Source: Pseudomonas oligotrophica (GTDB lineage Bacteria; Pseudomonadota; Gammaproteobacteria; Pseudomonadales; Pseudomonadaceae). Taken from it: a stretch of DNA of 64,000 nucleotides. Shown piece after piece: positions 19,422-30,415 of this stretch. Position numbers and translations under genes: made by a program. The notes under the pieces are model-generated. The model did not search any database, was not told where the DNA came from, and saw nothing but the letters and a program-made list of their open reading frames with translations. The stretch covers positions 303,912 to 367,911 of the forward strand of contig NZ_JAKJRU010000006.1 of the NCBI RefSeq assembly GCF_021726475.1. The letters run 5' to 3'. Every line of letters begins with the position of its first letter. Within the stretch, counting starts at the first letter, position 1.

Positions 19422-19450
19422 ACATTACGAAGGGAGGCCGCTTTAGTCAA
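19422..19450 (-). promoter_or_regulatory. Candidate sigma70 promoter of hom
   Basis: On the minus strand TTGACT (19450-19445) and TAATGT (19427-19422) are 17 bp apart. The -35 matches 5 of 6 consensus bases and the -10 only 3 of 6. Transcription would start near 19415, giving a leader of about 50 bases before the TTG start. Confidence 0.45.
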
Positions 19451-19494
19451 TTGCACGGCCGGCGGCAAGGCACAGCGGGCCGTGGCGGGCGCCG

Positions 19495-20223
19495 TCACTT
19501 GCCGGCGCGCAGGGCCAGCTCGGCAAGTTGGGCGGCCGGCTGGTAGCCGGGAATGACCTGACCATCGGCGAGCACGATGGCCGGCGTACCCTGGACACCG
19601 ATCATCTGGCCCAGCTGGTACTGCCCGGCGATCGGGCTGTCGCAACTGGCCGCCGGGACATCCTTGCGCGCCTTGGCCAGGTTCATCGCCGCCTGGCGAT
19701 CCTTGGCACACCAGACGCTGGCCAGGGTCTTCGCCCCATGGCTGCCCAGGCCCTGCCGCGGGAATGCGAGGTAGCGCACCTCGATACCCTGGCGGTTGAG
19801 CTCGGGCACCTCGCTGTGCAGCTTCTGGCAGTAGCCGCAATCGGTATCGGTGAACACGGTGATATGGGTCTTGGCCTCGGCCGGCGCGAAGACCACCATG
19901 TCCTTGCGATCGATGGCCTCGATCTGCCGGGCGATCGCCTTGCTCTGCGCCTGCTCGGTCAGGTTGACTGCCTGGCCGTTCTGCACCTGGTAGAGATAGC
20001 CATGCAGCAGGAACTGGCCGTCGGCGCTGGCATAGAGCTGGCGCCCGCCGGCGAGCTGCACCTGGTACAGGCCGGCGACCGGGCTTTCGGCGATCGACTC
20101 GATCGGCATGTCCGGCTGCAGCGCCAGCAGGTTCTGGCGGATCGCCTGGGCGGGCTCGGCAGCCAGTGCCAGGCTGCCGGCGAAGGCAAATGCCGCAGCG
20201 GCAGCGAGAGTGGTGATGCGCAT
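19495..20223 (-). CDS. dsbC: Periplasmic thiol:disulfide isomerase DsbC
   Basis: The 242-residue protein has a signal peptide (MRITTLAAAAAFAFAGSLALA), an N-terminal dimerisation domain (residues about 22-85) and a thioredoxin-fold domain with the active site TDTDCGYCQKLH. The cis-Pro loop is at GVQGTPAIVLADG, and the second cysteine pair (VWCAKD and ASCDSP) is present as in DsbC. It reshuffles wrong disulfides in exported proteins. The start at 20223 has AGGAGTCTCCC; the upstream in-frame ATG would mask the signal peptide. It lies between xerD and hom on the same strand, as in P. aeruginosa. Confidence 0.95.
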   Translation of the reverse strand: MRITTLAAAAAFAFAGSLALAAEPAQAIRQNLLALQPDMPIESIAESPVAGLYQVQLAGGRQLYASADGQFLLHGYLYQVQNGQAVNLTEQAQSKAIARQIEAIDRKDMVVFAPAEAKTHITVFTDTDCGYCQKLHSEVPELNRQGIEVRYLAFPRQGLGSHGAKTLASVWCAKDRQAAMNLAKARKDVPAASCDSPIAGQYQLGQMIGVQGTPAIVLADGQVIPGYQPAAQLAELALRAGK

Positions 20224-20316
20224 GGGAGACTCCTGGACTACGGCGCTCGACGAGGCAGCAAGCCTATCACAGCCGCTTGGCGCGATAACGCTACGCAGTC
20301 GCCATGCCACGACGCA

Positions 20317-21213
20317 CTAGCCACGCGGATGGTGGGCCGCGTGCAATTCCTGCAGGCGCGCACGGGCGATGTGCGTATAGATCTGCGTGGTGGAAAGATC
20401 GCTGTGGCCAAGCAGCATCTGCACGCTGCGCAGGTCCGCCCCGTGGTTGAGCAGGTGGGTGGCGAAGGCGTGGCGCAGGGTATGCGGCGAGATCGCCTTG
20501 GCGATGCCGGCCGTGCGCGCATGCAGCTTGATGCGATACCAGAACGTCTGCCGGGTCATCTGCTCGCCGCGCTGGCTGGGAAACAGCGCATCGCAGGGGC
20601 GTCCGGCCAGCAGCACATCGCGCGCCTCGCCGAGGTAACGCTCGAGCCAGACCATGGCTTCCTCACCGAGCGGCACCAGCCGCTCCTTGCTGCCCTTGCC
20701 GAAGGCGCGCAGCACGCCCTGGCGCAGGCTGACCTGCTCGAGGCTGAGCCCGACCAGCTCGGAAACGCGCAACCCGCACGCATAGAGCACCTCGAGCATG
20801 GCGCGATCGCGCAACCCGAGCGGCTCGTCGACCTCGGGCGCAGCCAGCAAGGCTTCGACATCGGCCTCCGACAGCGCCTTGGGCAGCGGCCGGCCGATAT
20901 GCGGCAGCTCGACCCGCAGGGTGGGGTCGATCGCGATCTCGCCTTCGCGCAGCAGATAGCGATAGAAGCCCCGCAACCCCGACAGCAGGCGCGCAGTGGA
21001 GCGCGCCTTGTAGCCGTTCTCCAGGCGCCAGGCCAGGTGATCGAGAATCGCCTCGCGGCCGATCGCCGGCAGCTCGAGGCCGTGCTCGGCCAGCCAGCCA
21101 TTGAACAGCGCCAGGTCGCTGCGGTAGGACTCGCGGGTGTTGTCCGCCAGCCCCTTCTCCAGCCAGAGGCTGTCGAGGAAGCGGTCGATCAGGGGATGTT
21201 CACGGGCAGGCAT
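20317..21213 (-). CDS. xerD: Tyrosine recombinase XerD
   Basis: The 298-residue site-specific recombinase resolves chromosome dimers at dif together with XerC and FtsK. The N-terminal SAM-like core-binding domain starts IDRFLDSLWLEKGLADNTRES. The catalytic residues are visible: Arg in YACGLRVSELVGL, Lys in FGKGSKERLVPLG, His-X-X-Arg in SPHTLRHAFATHLL, His in LLGHSDLSTTQIYTHI and the nucleophilic Tyr in the same segment. The length and the position next to dsbC favour XerD rather than a phage integrase. Confidence 0.96.
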   Translation of the reverse strand: MPAREHPLIDRFLDSLWLEKGLADNTRESYRSDLALFNGWLAEHGLELPAIGREAILDHLAWRLENGYKARSTARLLSGLRGFYRYLLREGEIAIDPTLRVELPHIGRPLPKALSEADVEALLAAPEVDEPLGLRDRAMLEVLYACGLRVSELVGLSLEQVSLRQGVLRAFGKGSKERLVPLGEEAMVWLERYLGEARDVLLAGRPCDALFPSQRGEQMTRQTFWYRIKLHARTAGIAKAISPHTLRHAFATHLLNHGADLRSVQMLLGHSDLSTTQIYTHIARARLQELHAAHHPRG

Positions 21214-21324
21214 CGTTCAATCACGCAGTGGCAGGCGGTCTGCCGGCTTTTACCGCAGCGCCAGGACAGACCACAAGGCGGGCAGGCCGCACGAACGCGC
21301 CAAGGCCATGGACGGCTGGCGGCG

Positions 21325-21357
21325 GAAACGAAAAAGGCAGCCCGCAGGCTGCCTTTT
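21325..21357 (-). terminator. Intrinsic terminator of the rpsP-rimM-trmD-rplS operon
   Basis: An 11-bp stem (21332-21342 with 21347-21357, AAAAGGCAGCC/GGCTGCCTTTT) with a 4-base loop is followed on the minus strand by TTTTTCGTTT. It lies about 20 bases beyond the rplS stop. Confidence 0.85.
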
Positions 21358-21377
21358 CGGTGCAAGGAGCGCAGTCC

Positions 21378-21728
21378 TCAGGACAGCTTTTCCTTGATGC
21401 GAGCTGCCTTGCCGGACAGGTCGCGCAGGTAGTACAGCTTGGCCTTGCGTACGTCACCGCGACGCTTGACGGTGATGCTGTCGACCAGCGGGCTGTAGGT
21501 CTGGAAGGTACGCTCGACGCCCACGCCGCTGGAGATCTTGCGCACGGTGAAGGCGCTGTTCAGGCCGCGGTTGCGCTTGCCGATCACGACGCCTTCGAAG
21601 GCCTGCAGGCGCTGGCGGTCGCCTTCCTTCACCTTCACCTGGACGATCACGGTGTCGCCCGGGGCGAAGGCCGGGATTTCCTTGCTCATCTGCTCGGCTT
21701 CGAGCTGCTGGATGATCTTGTTGGTCAT
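21378..21728 (-). CDS. rplS: 50S ribosomal protein L19
   Basis: A 116-residue protein of the L19 family, located at the 30S-50S interface. It shows [40 protein letters not shown] and the C-terminal [10 protein letters not shown]. It is the last gene of rpsP-rimM-trmD-rplS, separated by 46 bp from trmD and followed by a strong terminator. Confidence 0.98.
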   Translation of the reverse strand: MTNKIIQQLEAEQMSKEIPAFAPGDTVIVQVKVKEGDRQRLQAFEGVVIGKRNRGLNSAFTVRKISSGVGVERTFQTYSPLVDSITVKRRGDVRKAKLYYLRDLSGKAARIKEKLS

Positions 21729-21774
21729 GCTGTGCTCCTAAGGCAAACCGTCTGGCTGCCATCGATACGTTAAG

Positions 21775-22527
21775 TCAACTATCGTCCCGCTGACGGAGGT
21801 ATTCCGTCAGCAGCTTCTGTTCTTCTCCAGAAAGCGAGCGGCTATCCAGAAGATCGGCTCGGCGTTCCCAGGTTCGCCCCAGGGACTGCTGCAAACGCCA
21901 GCGCCGGATGTGTTCATGGTTGCCGCTGAGCAGCACCTCAGGAACACGTTTGCCTTCGTACACCTCGGGTCGGGTGTAGTGCGGGCAGTCGAGCAGGCCG
22001 TCGGTAAACGAATCCTCCTCGGCGGAATCAGCATGCCCCAGGGCTCCGGGAAGCAACCTGGTCACGGCATCGATCAGCACCATCGCCGGCAGCTCGCCAC
22101 CGGACAGCACGTAGTCGCCGATCGACCATTCCTCATCCACATGCGCCTCGATGAAGCGCTCGTCGATACCTTCGTAGCGGCCGGCGATGAGAATCAGCGA
22201 TCGCTCGCCTGCCAGCTGCCGGACATCCGCCTGCTTGAGCGGACGCCCCTGCGGCGACAGGTAGATCACCTTCGCCTGCGAGCCACTGGCCTGCCTGGCA
22301 TCGGCCAGGGCCAGCTCCAGTGGCCTGATTTTCATCACCATCCCGGGGCCGCCGCCGAAGGGGCGGTCATCCACGGTCTGGTGACGATCCTCGGTGTAGC
22401 TCCGAGGGTTCCAGCAGTTGAGCTCCAGCAGGCCCTGCCTCACCGCGCGACTGGTAATACCGAAGTCACGGATGGCGGCGAACATCTCCGGAAACAGGCT
22501 GATGACATCGACACGCAGCGAGGACAT
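21775..22527 (-). CDS. trmD: tRNA (guanine-N1)-methyltransferase
   Basis: The 250-residue SPOUT-class methyltransferase makes m1G37 in tRNAs reading CNN codons, preventing frameshifts. It opens [11 protein letters not shown]. The trefoil-knot SAM site is in [23 protein letters not shown] and [19 protein letters not shown], and the catalytic Asp region is near [17 protein letters not shown]. It sits four bases after rimM. Confidence 0.98.
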   Translation of the reverse strand: MSSLRVDVISLFPEMFAAIRDFGITSRAVRQGLLELNCWNPRSYTEDRHQTVDDRPFGGGPGMVMKIRPLELALADARQASGSQAKVIYLSPQGRPLKQADVRQLAGERSLILIAGRYEGIDERFIEAHVDEEWSIGDYVLSGGELPAMVLIDAVTRLLPGALGHADSAEEDSFTDGLLDCPHYTRPEVYEGKRVPEVLLSGNHEHIRRWRLQQSLGRTWERRADLLDSRSLSGEEQKLLTEYLRQRDDS

Positions 22528-22531
22528 GGAT

Positions 22532-23068
22532 TCAGAAGTCCGCGTCCCAGTCGACCTTCATCTCGCCGGCCACCAGATCGATTTGCTGTACGCACTGATC
22601 GATGTAAGGCAGGAGCCGCTCGCGATCGTCCAGGCTACCGGCACAGGGCCGCACCACCAGGACGTCGTTGGCACCGGTCTCGAGCAGGTGGTCCACCACG
22701 CCGAGCAACTGCCCGTGTGTATCGATCACCTTCAAGCCCTGGAGCTGGTGCCAGTAGTATTCACCCTCGCCGAGGGCCGGCAGCTCGTCGCGCGGGACGC
22801 AGATCTCGAAGTCGGCATACTCACGCGCCACTTCGCGATCATCCAGCCCCTTGAGCGTCGCCACCAGGACATTGCCCTGAACGCGCCCCTTGACCAACTG
22901 CGCCTGCCGGAACTCGCCACCTCGCCGAAGTGTCCAGTTGCGATAACCCAGCAGGTTCTCGATCGGATCGGTGAAGGAGTACACCTTCACGTCACCGCGA
23001 ACGCCATGCACCGACACGATCTTGCCGATGACCAGCAGGTCTTCGGCCGGGGCAGACGTTGCGCTCAT
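22532..23068 (-). CDS. rimM: Ribosome maturation factor RimM
   Basis: The 178-residue 30S assembly factor binds S19. The N-terminal barrel begins [20 protein letters not shown]; the C-terminal PRC-barrel includes [32 protein letters not shown] and the ending [14 protein letters not shown], which is characteristic of RimM. It lies five bases after rpsP in the same operon. Confidence 0.98.
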   Translation of the reverse strand: MSATSAPAEDLLVIGKIVSVHGVRGDVKVYSFTDPIENLLGYRNWTLRRGGEFRQAQLVKGRVQGNVLVATLKGLDDREVAREYADFEICVPRDELPALGEGEYYWHQLQGLKVIDTHGQLLGVVDHLLETGANDVLVVRPCAGSLDDRERLLPYIDQCVQQIDLVAGEMKVDWDADF

Positions 23069-23073
23069 GCGAC

Positions 23074-23325
23074 TCAGGCAGCAGCCTTGCCGGCTTCCTT
23101 CAGCAGCTGAGCAACGCGCTCAGACGGCTGCGCGCCCTGGCTCAGCCAGTAGGCGGCACGCTCCTGGTTGACCGACAGCTTGACTTCGGCACCGGTGGCA
23201 ACCGGATTGAAGAAGCCGATGCGCTCGACGAAACGGCCGTCACGCGCGTTGCGGCTGTTGGTCACGGTCAGGTGGTAGAAGGGGCGCTTCTTGGAGCCGC
23301 CACGGGCCAGACGAATAGTTACCAT
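23074..23325 (-). CDS. rpsP: 30S ribosomal protein S16
   Basis: The 83-residue protein has the S16 opening [19 protein letters not shown] and the segments [19 protein letters not shown] and [16 protein letters not shown] 23325 is the family start; the frame extends another 23 codons upstream across the leader. First gene of the operon, with a promoter at 23395-23422. Confidence 0.98.
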   Translation of the reverse strand: MVTIRLARGGSKKRPFYHLTVTNSRNARDGRFVERIGFFNPVATGAEVKLSVNQERAAYWLSQGAQPSERVAQLLKEAGKAAA

Positions 23326-23394
23326 GTGAACATCGTTCCTGTAGGTTCGGTACAGCAAATCTTGGAAACAGGGCCAAGGCCCGAAAGGCCGCAC

Positions 23395-23422
23395 ATTTTA
23401 AGGATTATGCGGATTTTTGCAA
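23395..23422 (-). promoter_or_regulatory. Sigma70-type promoter of the rpsP operon
   Basis: On the minus strand TTGCAA (23422-23417) and TAAAAT (23400-23395) are 16 bp apart, in an AT-rich island. A leader of about 60 bases with a GGCCTTTCGGGCC fold follows before rpsP. Autoregulation by a ribosomal protein is possible but not shown. Confidence 0.6.
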
Positions 23423-23470
23423 ATGGCTTTTTCCGCGACGGCCGACAACAGCGCCCGCCGCGGCGAGGAT

Positions 23471-24847
<1,377 letters not shown>

Positions 24848-25012
24848 GAGCCGTTCCACGCTGGTGTGGTGAAGGCGGCGATTATAGAAGCGGAACCTCG
24901 CGAGCCGGTACCCCGGGCGCAGCCTTTTGGCGGATGGGCCACAGCCTTGCGGCTTTTGCCGCCAGGGCGTTTGTGCCACACTCACGACCTTTCGAGCCCG
25001 CTACCAGAACCT

Positions 25013-25813
25013 ATGCACCCTCTGCTGCCCAGTCTCGCCGCCGCCCTTCTCTACGCTGGTGCCACGGGCTACCAAGGCATGCGCCTGGCCAGCCGCGCGG
25101 TACCGAGCAAGTCGCTGCTGCTGGGCCTTGGCGCCCTGGCGCTGCTGGCCCACGGGCTCAGCCTGTTCATGCAGCTGCTCTCGCCGAACGGCCTGCACCT
25201 TGACTTCTTCAATGCCTCGAGCCTAATCGCCGCCGCGGTCATCCTGCTGATCCTGCTGGCCCTGCAGCGCATGCCGGTGGAGAACCTGCTGCTGCTGCTG
25301 TTCCCGCTGGGCAGCCTGACCGTGCTCTTCGCCCAGTTCGCCCCTTCAGGCACCGCGCCGGCCATCACCGAGGAGCCGGGCATACTGGCGCACATCCTGC
25401 TTTCGATCCTGGCCTACGGCATGCTGACCATCGCCGTGTTCCAGTCGCTGCTGCTGCTGCTGCAGGACCACCATCTCAAGCACAAGACCCCCTCCGGCCT
25501 GATCCGCAACTTCCCGCCGCTGCAGACCATGGAAAGCCTGCTGTTCGGCTTCCTCTGGGCCGGCTGGATCCTGCTCAGCGCATCGCTGCTGTCGGGGTGG
25601 ATCTTCCTCGACGACCTGTTCGCCCAGCACCTGGTGCACAAGACCCTGCTGTCGGTCGTCGCCTGGGTGGTCTTCGGCCTGCTGCTGTGGGGCCGGCACC
25701 AGCTCGGCTGGCGCGGCTACAAGGCCATCCGCTGGACCCTCGCCGGTTTCTGCCTGCTGATGCTGGCGTACTTCGGCAGCAAGCTGGTGCGCGAATTCAT
25801 CCTGCATATCTAG
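25013..25813 (+). CDS. CcsA/YpjD-like cytochrome c assembly family membrane protein
   Basis: The 266-residue polytopic protein has about eight hydrophobic helices. Segments such as GILAHILLSILAYGMLTIAV and HKTLLSVVAWVVFGLLLWGR resemble the heme-handling CcsA/CcmC family. His residues in LAHILLS and LVHKTLLS are at positions that ligate heme in related proteins, but the tryptophan-rich WWD loop is not evident. It is the gene normally next to ffh in pseudomonads, followed 15 bp on by a CorC-type gene. A role in cytochrome maturation is inferred only; the ortholog's function is not known to me. Confidence 0.85.
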   Translation: MHPLLPSLAAALLYAGATGYQGMRLASRAVPSKSLLLGLGALALLAHGLSLFMQLLSPNGLHLDFFNASSLIAAAVILLILLALQRMPVENLLLLLFPLGSLTVLFAQFAPSGTAPAITEEPGILAHILLSILAYGMLTIAVFQSLLLLLQDHHLKHKTPSGLIRNFPPLQTMESLLFGFLWAGWILLSASLLSGWIFLDDLFAQHLVHKTLLSVVAWVVFGLLLWGRHQLGWRGYKAIRWTLAGFCLLMLAYFGSKLVREFILHI

Positions 25814-25828
25814 CCCAAGGCCCCGTCC

Positions 25829-27115
25829 GTGGAAAATCTACACCCCGGCTTCCTGTTCGGCCTGCTGGTCTTCCTCCTGCTCTGCTCCGCCTTCTTCTCC
25901 AGCTCGGAGACCGGCATGCTGAGCCTGAATCGCTATCGCCTGCGGCACCTGGCCAAGGAAGGGCACCGCGGCGCCCGCCGGGTGACCGACCTGCTGGCGC
26001 GCCCGGACCGGCTGCTCGGCACCATCCTGGTGGGCAACAACTTCGTCAACATCCTCGCCTCGTCCATCGCCACGGTGCTGGCGATGCAACTCTGGGGCGA
26101 GGCCGGCATCGCCATCGCCACCATCGGCCTGACCATCGCCCTGCTGATCTTCGGCGAGATCACCCCCAAGACCTTCGCCGCGCTGCGTCCGGACCTGATC
26201 GCCTATCCGGTCAGCCTGCCGCTCAGCCTGCTGCAGAAGCTGCTCTACCCGCTGGTGGTCCTGCTCGGCTGGATCAGCAACAACCTGCTCAAGCTGACCG
26301 GCATCGACCCGACCAGCAAGCGCAGCGACAGCCTCTCCACCGAAGAACTGCGCAGCGTGGTGCGCGAGGCCGGCAGTGCGCTGCCGGTCAATCGCCAGAG
26401 CATGCTGCTCGGCATCCTCGACCTGGAACGGGTCACCGTCGACGACATCATGATCCCGCGCAACGAGGTCGCCGGCATCGACCTAGAGGATGACCTGGAG
26501 ACCATCCTCGGCCAGCTGCGCACCACCTCGCACACCCGCCTGCCGGTGTTCCGCCAGGACATCAACCAGGTCGAAGGCATCGTGCACATGCGCCAGATCG
26601 CGCGCCTGCTCAGCCATGACCAGCTGACCAAGGAAAACCTGCTGGAAGCCTGCCTGCCGCCCTACTTCATTCCCGAGGGCACGCCGCTGTCGACCCAGCT
26701 GCTGAACTTCCAGAAGGAGAAGCGCCGGATCGGCATCGTCGTCGACGAATACGGCGATGTGCTGGGCATCGTCACCCTGGAGGACATTCTCGAGGAGATC
26801 GTCGGCGAGTTCAGCAACCAGGACAGCCTGCGCAGCCCGGACATCCACCCCCAGGACGACGGCACCCTGGTGATCGACGGCGCCGCCTACCTGCGCGAGG
26901 TCAACCGCTCGCTCGGCTGGGAGCTGCCCTGCGATGGCCCCAAGACGCTGAACGGATTGATCACCGAGGCGCTGGAGCAGATGCCCGAAAGCGGCATCTG
27001 CCTGCAGATCGGCAACTACCGCATGGAAATCCTGCAGGCGGCCGAAAATCGGGTGAAGAGCGTGCGTGCCTGGCCGATCCAGGAACGCAACGAGCAGGCC
27101 GCGCGCGACGAATGA
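25829..27115 (+). CDS. CorC/HlyC family CBS-domain membrane protein (YfjD-type)
   Basis: The 428-residue protein has an N-terminal DUF21/CNNM transmembrane domain (residues about 1-190, FFSSSETGMLSLNRYRLRHL, GEITPKTFAA). A pair of CBS domains follows (about 205-330; VTVDDIMIPRNEVAGID and VDEYGDVLGIVTLEDILEEI), then a C-terminal CorC_HlyC domain. Relatives transport or regulate Mg2+/Co2+ export. The start is GTG at 25829, 15 bp after the CcsA-like gene, suggesting an operon. The hairpin at 27120-27141 lies between it and convergent purT. Confidence 0.92.
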   Translation: MENLHPGFLFGLLVFLLLCSAFFSSSETGMLSLNRYRLRHLAKEGHRGARRVTDLLARPDRLLGTILVGNNFVNILASSIATVLAMQLWGEAGIAIATIGLTIALLIFGEITPKTFAALRPDLIAYPVSLPLSLLQKLLYPLVVLLGWISNNLLKLTGIDPTSKRSDSLSTEELRSVVREAGSALPVNRQSMLLGILDLERVTVDDIMIPRNEVAGIDLEDDLETILGQLRTTSHTRLPVFRQDINQVEGIVHMRQIARLLSHDQLTKENLLEACLPPYFIPEGTPLSTQLLNFQKEKRRIGIVVDEYGDVLGIVTLEDILEEIVGEFSNQDSLRSPDIHPQDDGTLVIDGAAYLREVNRSLGWELPCDGPKTLNGLITEALEQMPESGICLQIGNYRMEILQAAENRVKSVRAWPIQERNEQAARDE

Positions 27116-27119
27116 ACCA

Positions 27120-27141
27120 GGGCGCCGGCGACCCGGCGCCC
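27120..27141. terminator. GC-rich hairpin between convergent genes
   Basis: GGGCGCCGG (27120-27128) pairs with CCGGCGCCC (27133-27141) around loop CGAC. Neither side has a clear T-tract, so termination efficiency is uncertain. The position between the CorC-type gene and purT fits a bidirectional end. Confidence 0.45.
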
Positions 27142-27149
27142 ACCCTGCC

Positions 27150-28331
27150 TCACAACTCGATGCGCACCGCGCCCGCTGCGCGCAGGGCCTTTGCGCGCGC
27201 CGCCTCGACCGACGCATCGCGCGCCAGCGCCACGCCCATGCGCCGCTGGCCGCTGACGCCCGGCTTGCCGAACAGGCGCAAGGCCGTGCCGGGCTCGCCC
27301 AGCGCCGCCTCGAGGCCAGCGAAGGCGACCCGCTCCGACTCCCCCTCGGCGAGGATCACCGCCGACGCCGACGGCCCGAGCTGGCGGATCGCCGGGATCG
27401 GCAGGCCGAGAATGGCCCGCGCGTGCAGGGCGAATTCCGAGAGATCCTGCGACACCAGTGTCACCAAGCCCGTGTCATGGGGGCGCGGCGAAACCTCGCA
27501 GAACCACACCCGATCGCCCTTGACGAACAGCTCGACGCCGAAGATGCCGCGCCCACCGAGGGCCTCGGTCACGGCCAGGGCGATGCGCTCGGCCTCGGCG
27601 CGCGCCACCGGCGACATCGCTTGCGGCTGCCAGGATTCCTGATAGTCACCCTTCGCCTGGCGGTGGCCGACTGGCTGGCAGAAGCTGGTGCCGGCCGCGT
27701 GGCGCACGGTCAGCAGCGTGATCTCGTAGTCGAAATCGATGAAACCCTCGACGATCACCCTCCCGCGACCGGCACGGCCGCCGGCCTGCGCATACGCCCA
27801 AGCGGCATCGATGTCGTCGGCCGAGCGCAACACCGACTGCCCCTTGCCCGACGAACTCATCACCGGCTTGACCAGGCACGGATAGCCCAGCGCCTCGACC
27901 GCCTCGCGACACTGCTCCAGGCTGTCGGCGAAGCGATAGGCAGAGGTCGGCAGCCCCAGCTCTTCGGCGGCCAGGCGGCGGATGCCTTCGCGATTCATGG
28001 TCAGTTGCGCCGCTCGCGCGGTCGGGATGACCGTATAGCCCTCGCCTTCCAGCTCCACCAGGGTGGCGGTGGCGATGGCCTCGATTTCCGGAACGATGTA
28101 GTGCGGTCGTTCCTGCTCGATCACCGCGCGCAATGCGGCGCCATCGAGCATGTCGACCACGTGGCAGCGATGGGCGACCTGCATGGCCGGGGCGTTGGCG
28201 TAGCGATCGACGGCGATCACCTCGACGCCCAGGCGCTGCAGCTCGATCACCACTTCCTTGCCGAGCTCGCCGGAGCCGCAGAGCAGGACGCGCGTCGCGC
28301 TGGCCGACAAGGGGGTACCGATTCGGGACAT
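27150..28331 (-). CDS. purT: Formate-dependent phosphoribosylglycinamide formyltransferase
   Basis: The 393-residue ATP-grasp enzyme uses formate and ATP to formylate GAR in purine synthesis, an alternative to PurN. Signature segments are [20 protein letters not shown], the GAR-binding [13 protein letters not shown], the ATP-binding [13 protein letters not shown] and [20 protein letters not shown] followed by PHDTG. ATG 28331 gives the family length. PurU (53945-54796), which makes the formate used by PurT in E. coli, is also in this window. Confidence 0.97.
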   Translation of the reverse strand: MSRIGTPLSASATRVLLCGSGELGKEVVIELQRLGVEVIAVDRYANAPAMQVAHRCHVVDMLDGAALRAVIEQERPHYIVPEIEAIATATLVELEGEGYTVIPTARAAQLTMNREGIRRLAAEELGLPTSAYRFADSLEQCREAVEALGYPCLVKPVMSSSGKGQSVLRSADDIDAAWAYAQAGGRAGRGRVIVEGFIDFDYEITLLTVRHAAGTSFCQPVGHRQAKGDYQESWQPQAMSPVARAEAERIALAVTEALGGRGIFGVELFVKGDRVWFCEVSPRPHDTGLVTLVSQDLSEFALHARAILGLPIPAIRQLGPSASAVILAEGESERVAFAGLEAALGEPGTALRLFGKPGVSGQRRMGVALARDASVEAARAKALRAAGAVRIEL

Positions 28332-28368
28332 GATGCTTCTCTCGTGCAGGCGCCGTGACGGCGCCGGA

Positions 28369-28560
28369 TTACATGAACTGGCCGTTCTGGCGGGCACGCT
28401 TGTCGCAGCGCCGCAGTACCTCGCGACGCTCGTCGTCGCTCATCTGGCCCCAGCGGGTGATTTCCTGCGCACTGCGCTGGCAGCCGAGGCAGAGGTCGTG
28501 TTCGTCCAGCGCGCATAGACTCACGCAGGGCGAGGCGACCGGTCGCTGCTTGTCGCTCAC
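28369..28560 (-). CDS. DUF1289 family small cysteine-rich protein
   Basis: The 63-residue protein has the DUF1289 signature [20 protein letters not shown] followed by [20 protein letters not shown]. Four clustered Cys suggest metal or iron-sulfur binding; the family function is not known. The start is a GTG at 28560 that overlaps the stop of the upstream carbonic-anhydrase gene (GTGA), so the two are coupled. It is often adjacent to this carbonic anhydrase in pseudomonads. Confidence 0.9.
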   Translation of the reverse strand: MSDKQRPVASPCVSLCALDEHDLCLGCQRSAQEITRWGQMSDDERREVLRRCDKRARQNGQFM

Positions 28561-29081
28561 TCGCCCTGCTCCGCCAGATCGCGGGCATAACGCTGCGCGT
28601 TCTGCACATAGTGCGCGGCACTCGCCTCGAGCATCTTCTTCTGCTCCTCGCTGAGCTCGCGAATCACCTTCGCCGGCGTACCGACCACCAGCGAACCGTC
28701 CGGAATCTCCTTGCCCTCGGGCACCAGGGTATTGGCGCCGATGATGCAGTACTTGCCGATGCGCGCGCCGTTGAGCACCACCGCGTTGATCCCGATCAGG
28801 CTGTAGTCGCCGACCACGCAGCCGTGCAGCATGGCGTTGTGGCCGACCGTCACGCCGGTACCCAGGGTCAGCGGATGCCCCATGTCAGTGTGCATGACGC
28901 TGCCGTCCTGCACGTTGCTGTTCTCGCCGATATGGATCAGCTCGTTGTCGCCGCGCAGCACGGCGCCGAACCAGACGCTGGCGCCGGCCTCCAGCCGCAC
29001 CTTGCCGACCAGCGTTGCATTGGGCGCCACCCAGCTTTGCGGGTGGGCCTCGACCTGTGCTTGTCCCAGACGATATTTCAC
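28557..29081 (-). CDS. Gamma carbonic anhydrase family protein (YrdA/PaaY type)
   Basis: The 174-residue left-handed beta-helix protein is built of hexapeptide repeats (for example [20 protein letters not shown]). Zinc-ligand histidines are at MHTDMGHPL and [16 protein letters not shown]. The family comprises gamma-class carbonic anhydrases and thioesterase-like PaaY relatives, and the substrate is uncertain. The start is GTG 29081 with GAGGAAGCGCCC upstream; the longer frame to 29162 lacks family sequence. It overlaps the DUF1289 gene by four bases. Confidence 0.93.
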   Translation of the reverse strand: MKYRLGQAQVEAHPQSWVAPNATLVGKVRLEAGASVWFGAVLRGDNELIHIGENSNVQDGSVMHTDMGHPLTLGTGVTVGHNAMLHGCVVGDYSLIGINAVVLNGARIGKYCIIGANTLVPEGKEIPDGSLVVGTPAKVIRELSEEQKKMLEASAAHYVQNAQRYARDLAEQGE

Positions 29082-29115
29082 GGGCGCTTCCTCTGTTCTT
29101 GTTGTGACGATGCCA

Positions 29116-29733
29116 TCAGCTGCTCGGCCTGCCGCGCAGGTCGATGAAGCTGGCCGGTGCACGGCGCATTTCGATCCCGGCGTCGTACACCAGGTTGACC
29201 AATTCGACGATCATGATCGCCGTCAGGCCCCAGATCTTGAAATCACCGTAGCGGTAGGAAGGGATGTACCAGGCCTGCCCGCGATAGTCGATGCGGTGGG
29301 TCACCTCACGCGGATCCTCGCAGAAGAAACTCAGCGGCACGGAGAACACCGCGGCGATCTCGGCGTCGTTGGCGCGATACTCGACGTAGTCCGGAACGAT
29401 GCCGACATAGGGGCTGACATGGATGCCATGTACCGAGACCAGGCTGCTGAGCGGCCCGACCACCTCCACCATGCCCGGGGCGAGGCCGACCTCTTCCTCG
29501 GCCTCACGCAGCGCAGTGTGGATCAGGTCACGGTCGTCCGGGTCGCGCCGGCCACCCGGAAAGGCGACTTCGCCGCCATGGGTCGACAGCCCGCTGGCGC
29601 GTAAGGTCAGTATCAGTTCCGGATCGTCGCTGCGGGTGATCGGCATCAGGACCGCCGCCTCCGGCAGGCGCCCCTCCGGCTCCAGGAGATGCGGGGAATA
29701 ATCGCGCACCCGTTGGAGAATTGTGTCGAGCAT
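29116..29733 (-). CDS. Nudix hydrolase, CoA pyrophosphatase (NudL/YeaB) type
   Basis: The 205-residue protein has the UPF0035 signature [18 protein letters not shown] just ahead of and overlapping the Nudix box, whose ending REAEEEVGL supplies the metal-binding Glu residues. Members split CoA into phosphopantetheine and adenosine 3',5'-bisphosphate. ATG 29733 has GGGAAGAGT directly upstream; the frame remains open to 29895 but crosses the divergent promoter. It is divergent from another Nudix gene at 29837, so two Nudix genes share a 103-bp spacer. Confidence 0.92.
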   Translation of the reverse strand: MLDTILQRVRDYSPHLLEPEGRLPEAAVLMPITRSDDPELILTLRASGLSTHGGEVAFPGGRRDPDDRDLIHTALREAEEEVGLAPGMVEVVGPLSSLVSVHGIHVSPYVGIVPDYVEYRANDAEIAAVFSVPLSFFCEDPREVTHRIDYRGQAWYIPSYRYGDFKIWGLTAIMIVELVNLVYDAGIEMRRAPASFIDLRGRPSS

Positions 29734-29836
29734 ACTCTTCCCGTTTCGTCTTTGACTGGCATCATGGCATGAAAGAAGCGACCGCCCAAGGCCCGCGGCA
29801 GGCCCGGCGCAAGCAGTGCCTCCACAAGGGAAGACC

Positions 29837-30391
29837 ATGAAATACTGCAGCCAGTGCGGCGCCTCGGTCGCCAGCCGGATACCGCCGGGCGACAACCGCC
29901 CGCGCTTCGTCTGCGACGGCTGCCAGACCGTGCACTACCAGAACCCGCGCATCGTCGCCGGCTGCCTGGCGACCTGGGAGGAGCAGGTGCTGCTGTGCCG
30001 GCGCGCCATCGAACCGCGACGGGGCTTCTGGACCCTGCCGGCCGGCTTCATGGAGAACGGCGAGACCCTGCAGCAGGCTGCCGCGCGCGAGACCCTGGAG
30101 GAAGCCTGCGCCGTGGTGCGCGACCTGCAGCTCTACACCCTGTTCGACCTGCCGCACATCGACCAGGTCTACCTGTTCTTCCGTGCCGAACTGGCGTCTC
30201 CGGCCTTCGCGCCGGGAGAGGAGAGCCTGGAGGTGCGGCTTTTCCGACAGGACGACATTCCCTGGTCGGAGCTGGCTTTTCCGACCGTCGGCCGTACCCT
30301 AGAATGCTTCTTCGCCGACCGGGCCCTGCAGGCCTTCCCGGTACGCAACGAGACATTGGCTCCGTTGCGCGGCGCTGCAACCAAGGCCTGA
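29837..30391 (+). CDS. Zinc-ribbon Nudix hydrolase
   Basis: The 184-residue protein starts with a zinc ribbon (MKYCSQCGASV and FVCDGCQTVHY, four Cys) and continues with a Nudix domain. The Nudix box GFMENGETLQQAAARETLEE is intact up to the catalytic Glu pair, but the Gly normally following (EEXG) is Cys here (EEACA). Zinc-ribbon Nudix proteins include NADH pyrophosphatase-like and ADP-ribose hydrolases, and the substrate cannot be read. ATG 29837 has GGGAAGACC; an upstream ATG at 29816 would add seven residues ahead of the ribbon. Followed 24 bp later by the transpeptidase gene. Confidence 0.9.
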   Translation: MKYCSQCGASVASRIPPGDNRPRFVCDGCQTVHYQNPRIVAGCLATWEEQVLLCRRAIEPRRGFWTLPAGFMENGETLQQAAARETLEEACAVVRDLQLYTLFDLPHIDQVYLFFRAELASPAFAPGEESLEVRLFRQDDIPWSELAFPTVGRTLECFFADRALQAFPVRNETLAPLRGAATKA

Positions 30392-30415
30392 TGCAGTTCG
30401 AACCAGGAACACCCG

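Noticed and set aside
20317..21213. Phage integrase instead of XerD
   Set aside because: Length, internal motifs and the conserved neighbour dsbC fit chromosomal XerD; no phage genes or att-like repeats are near.
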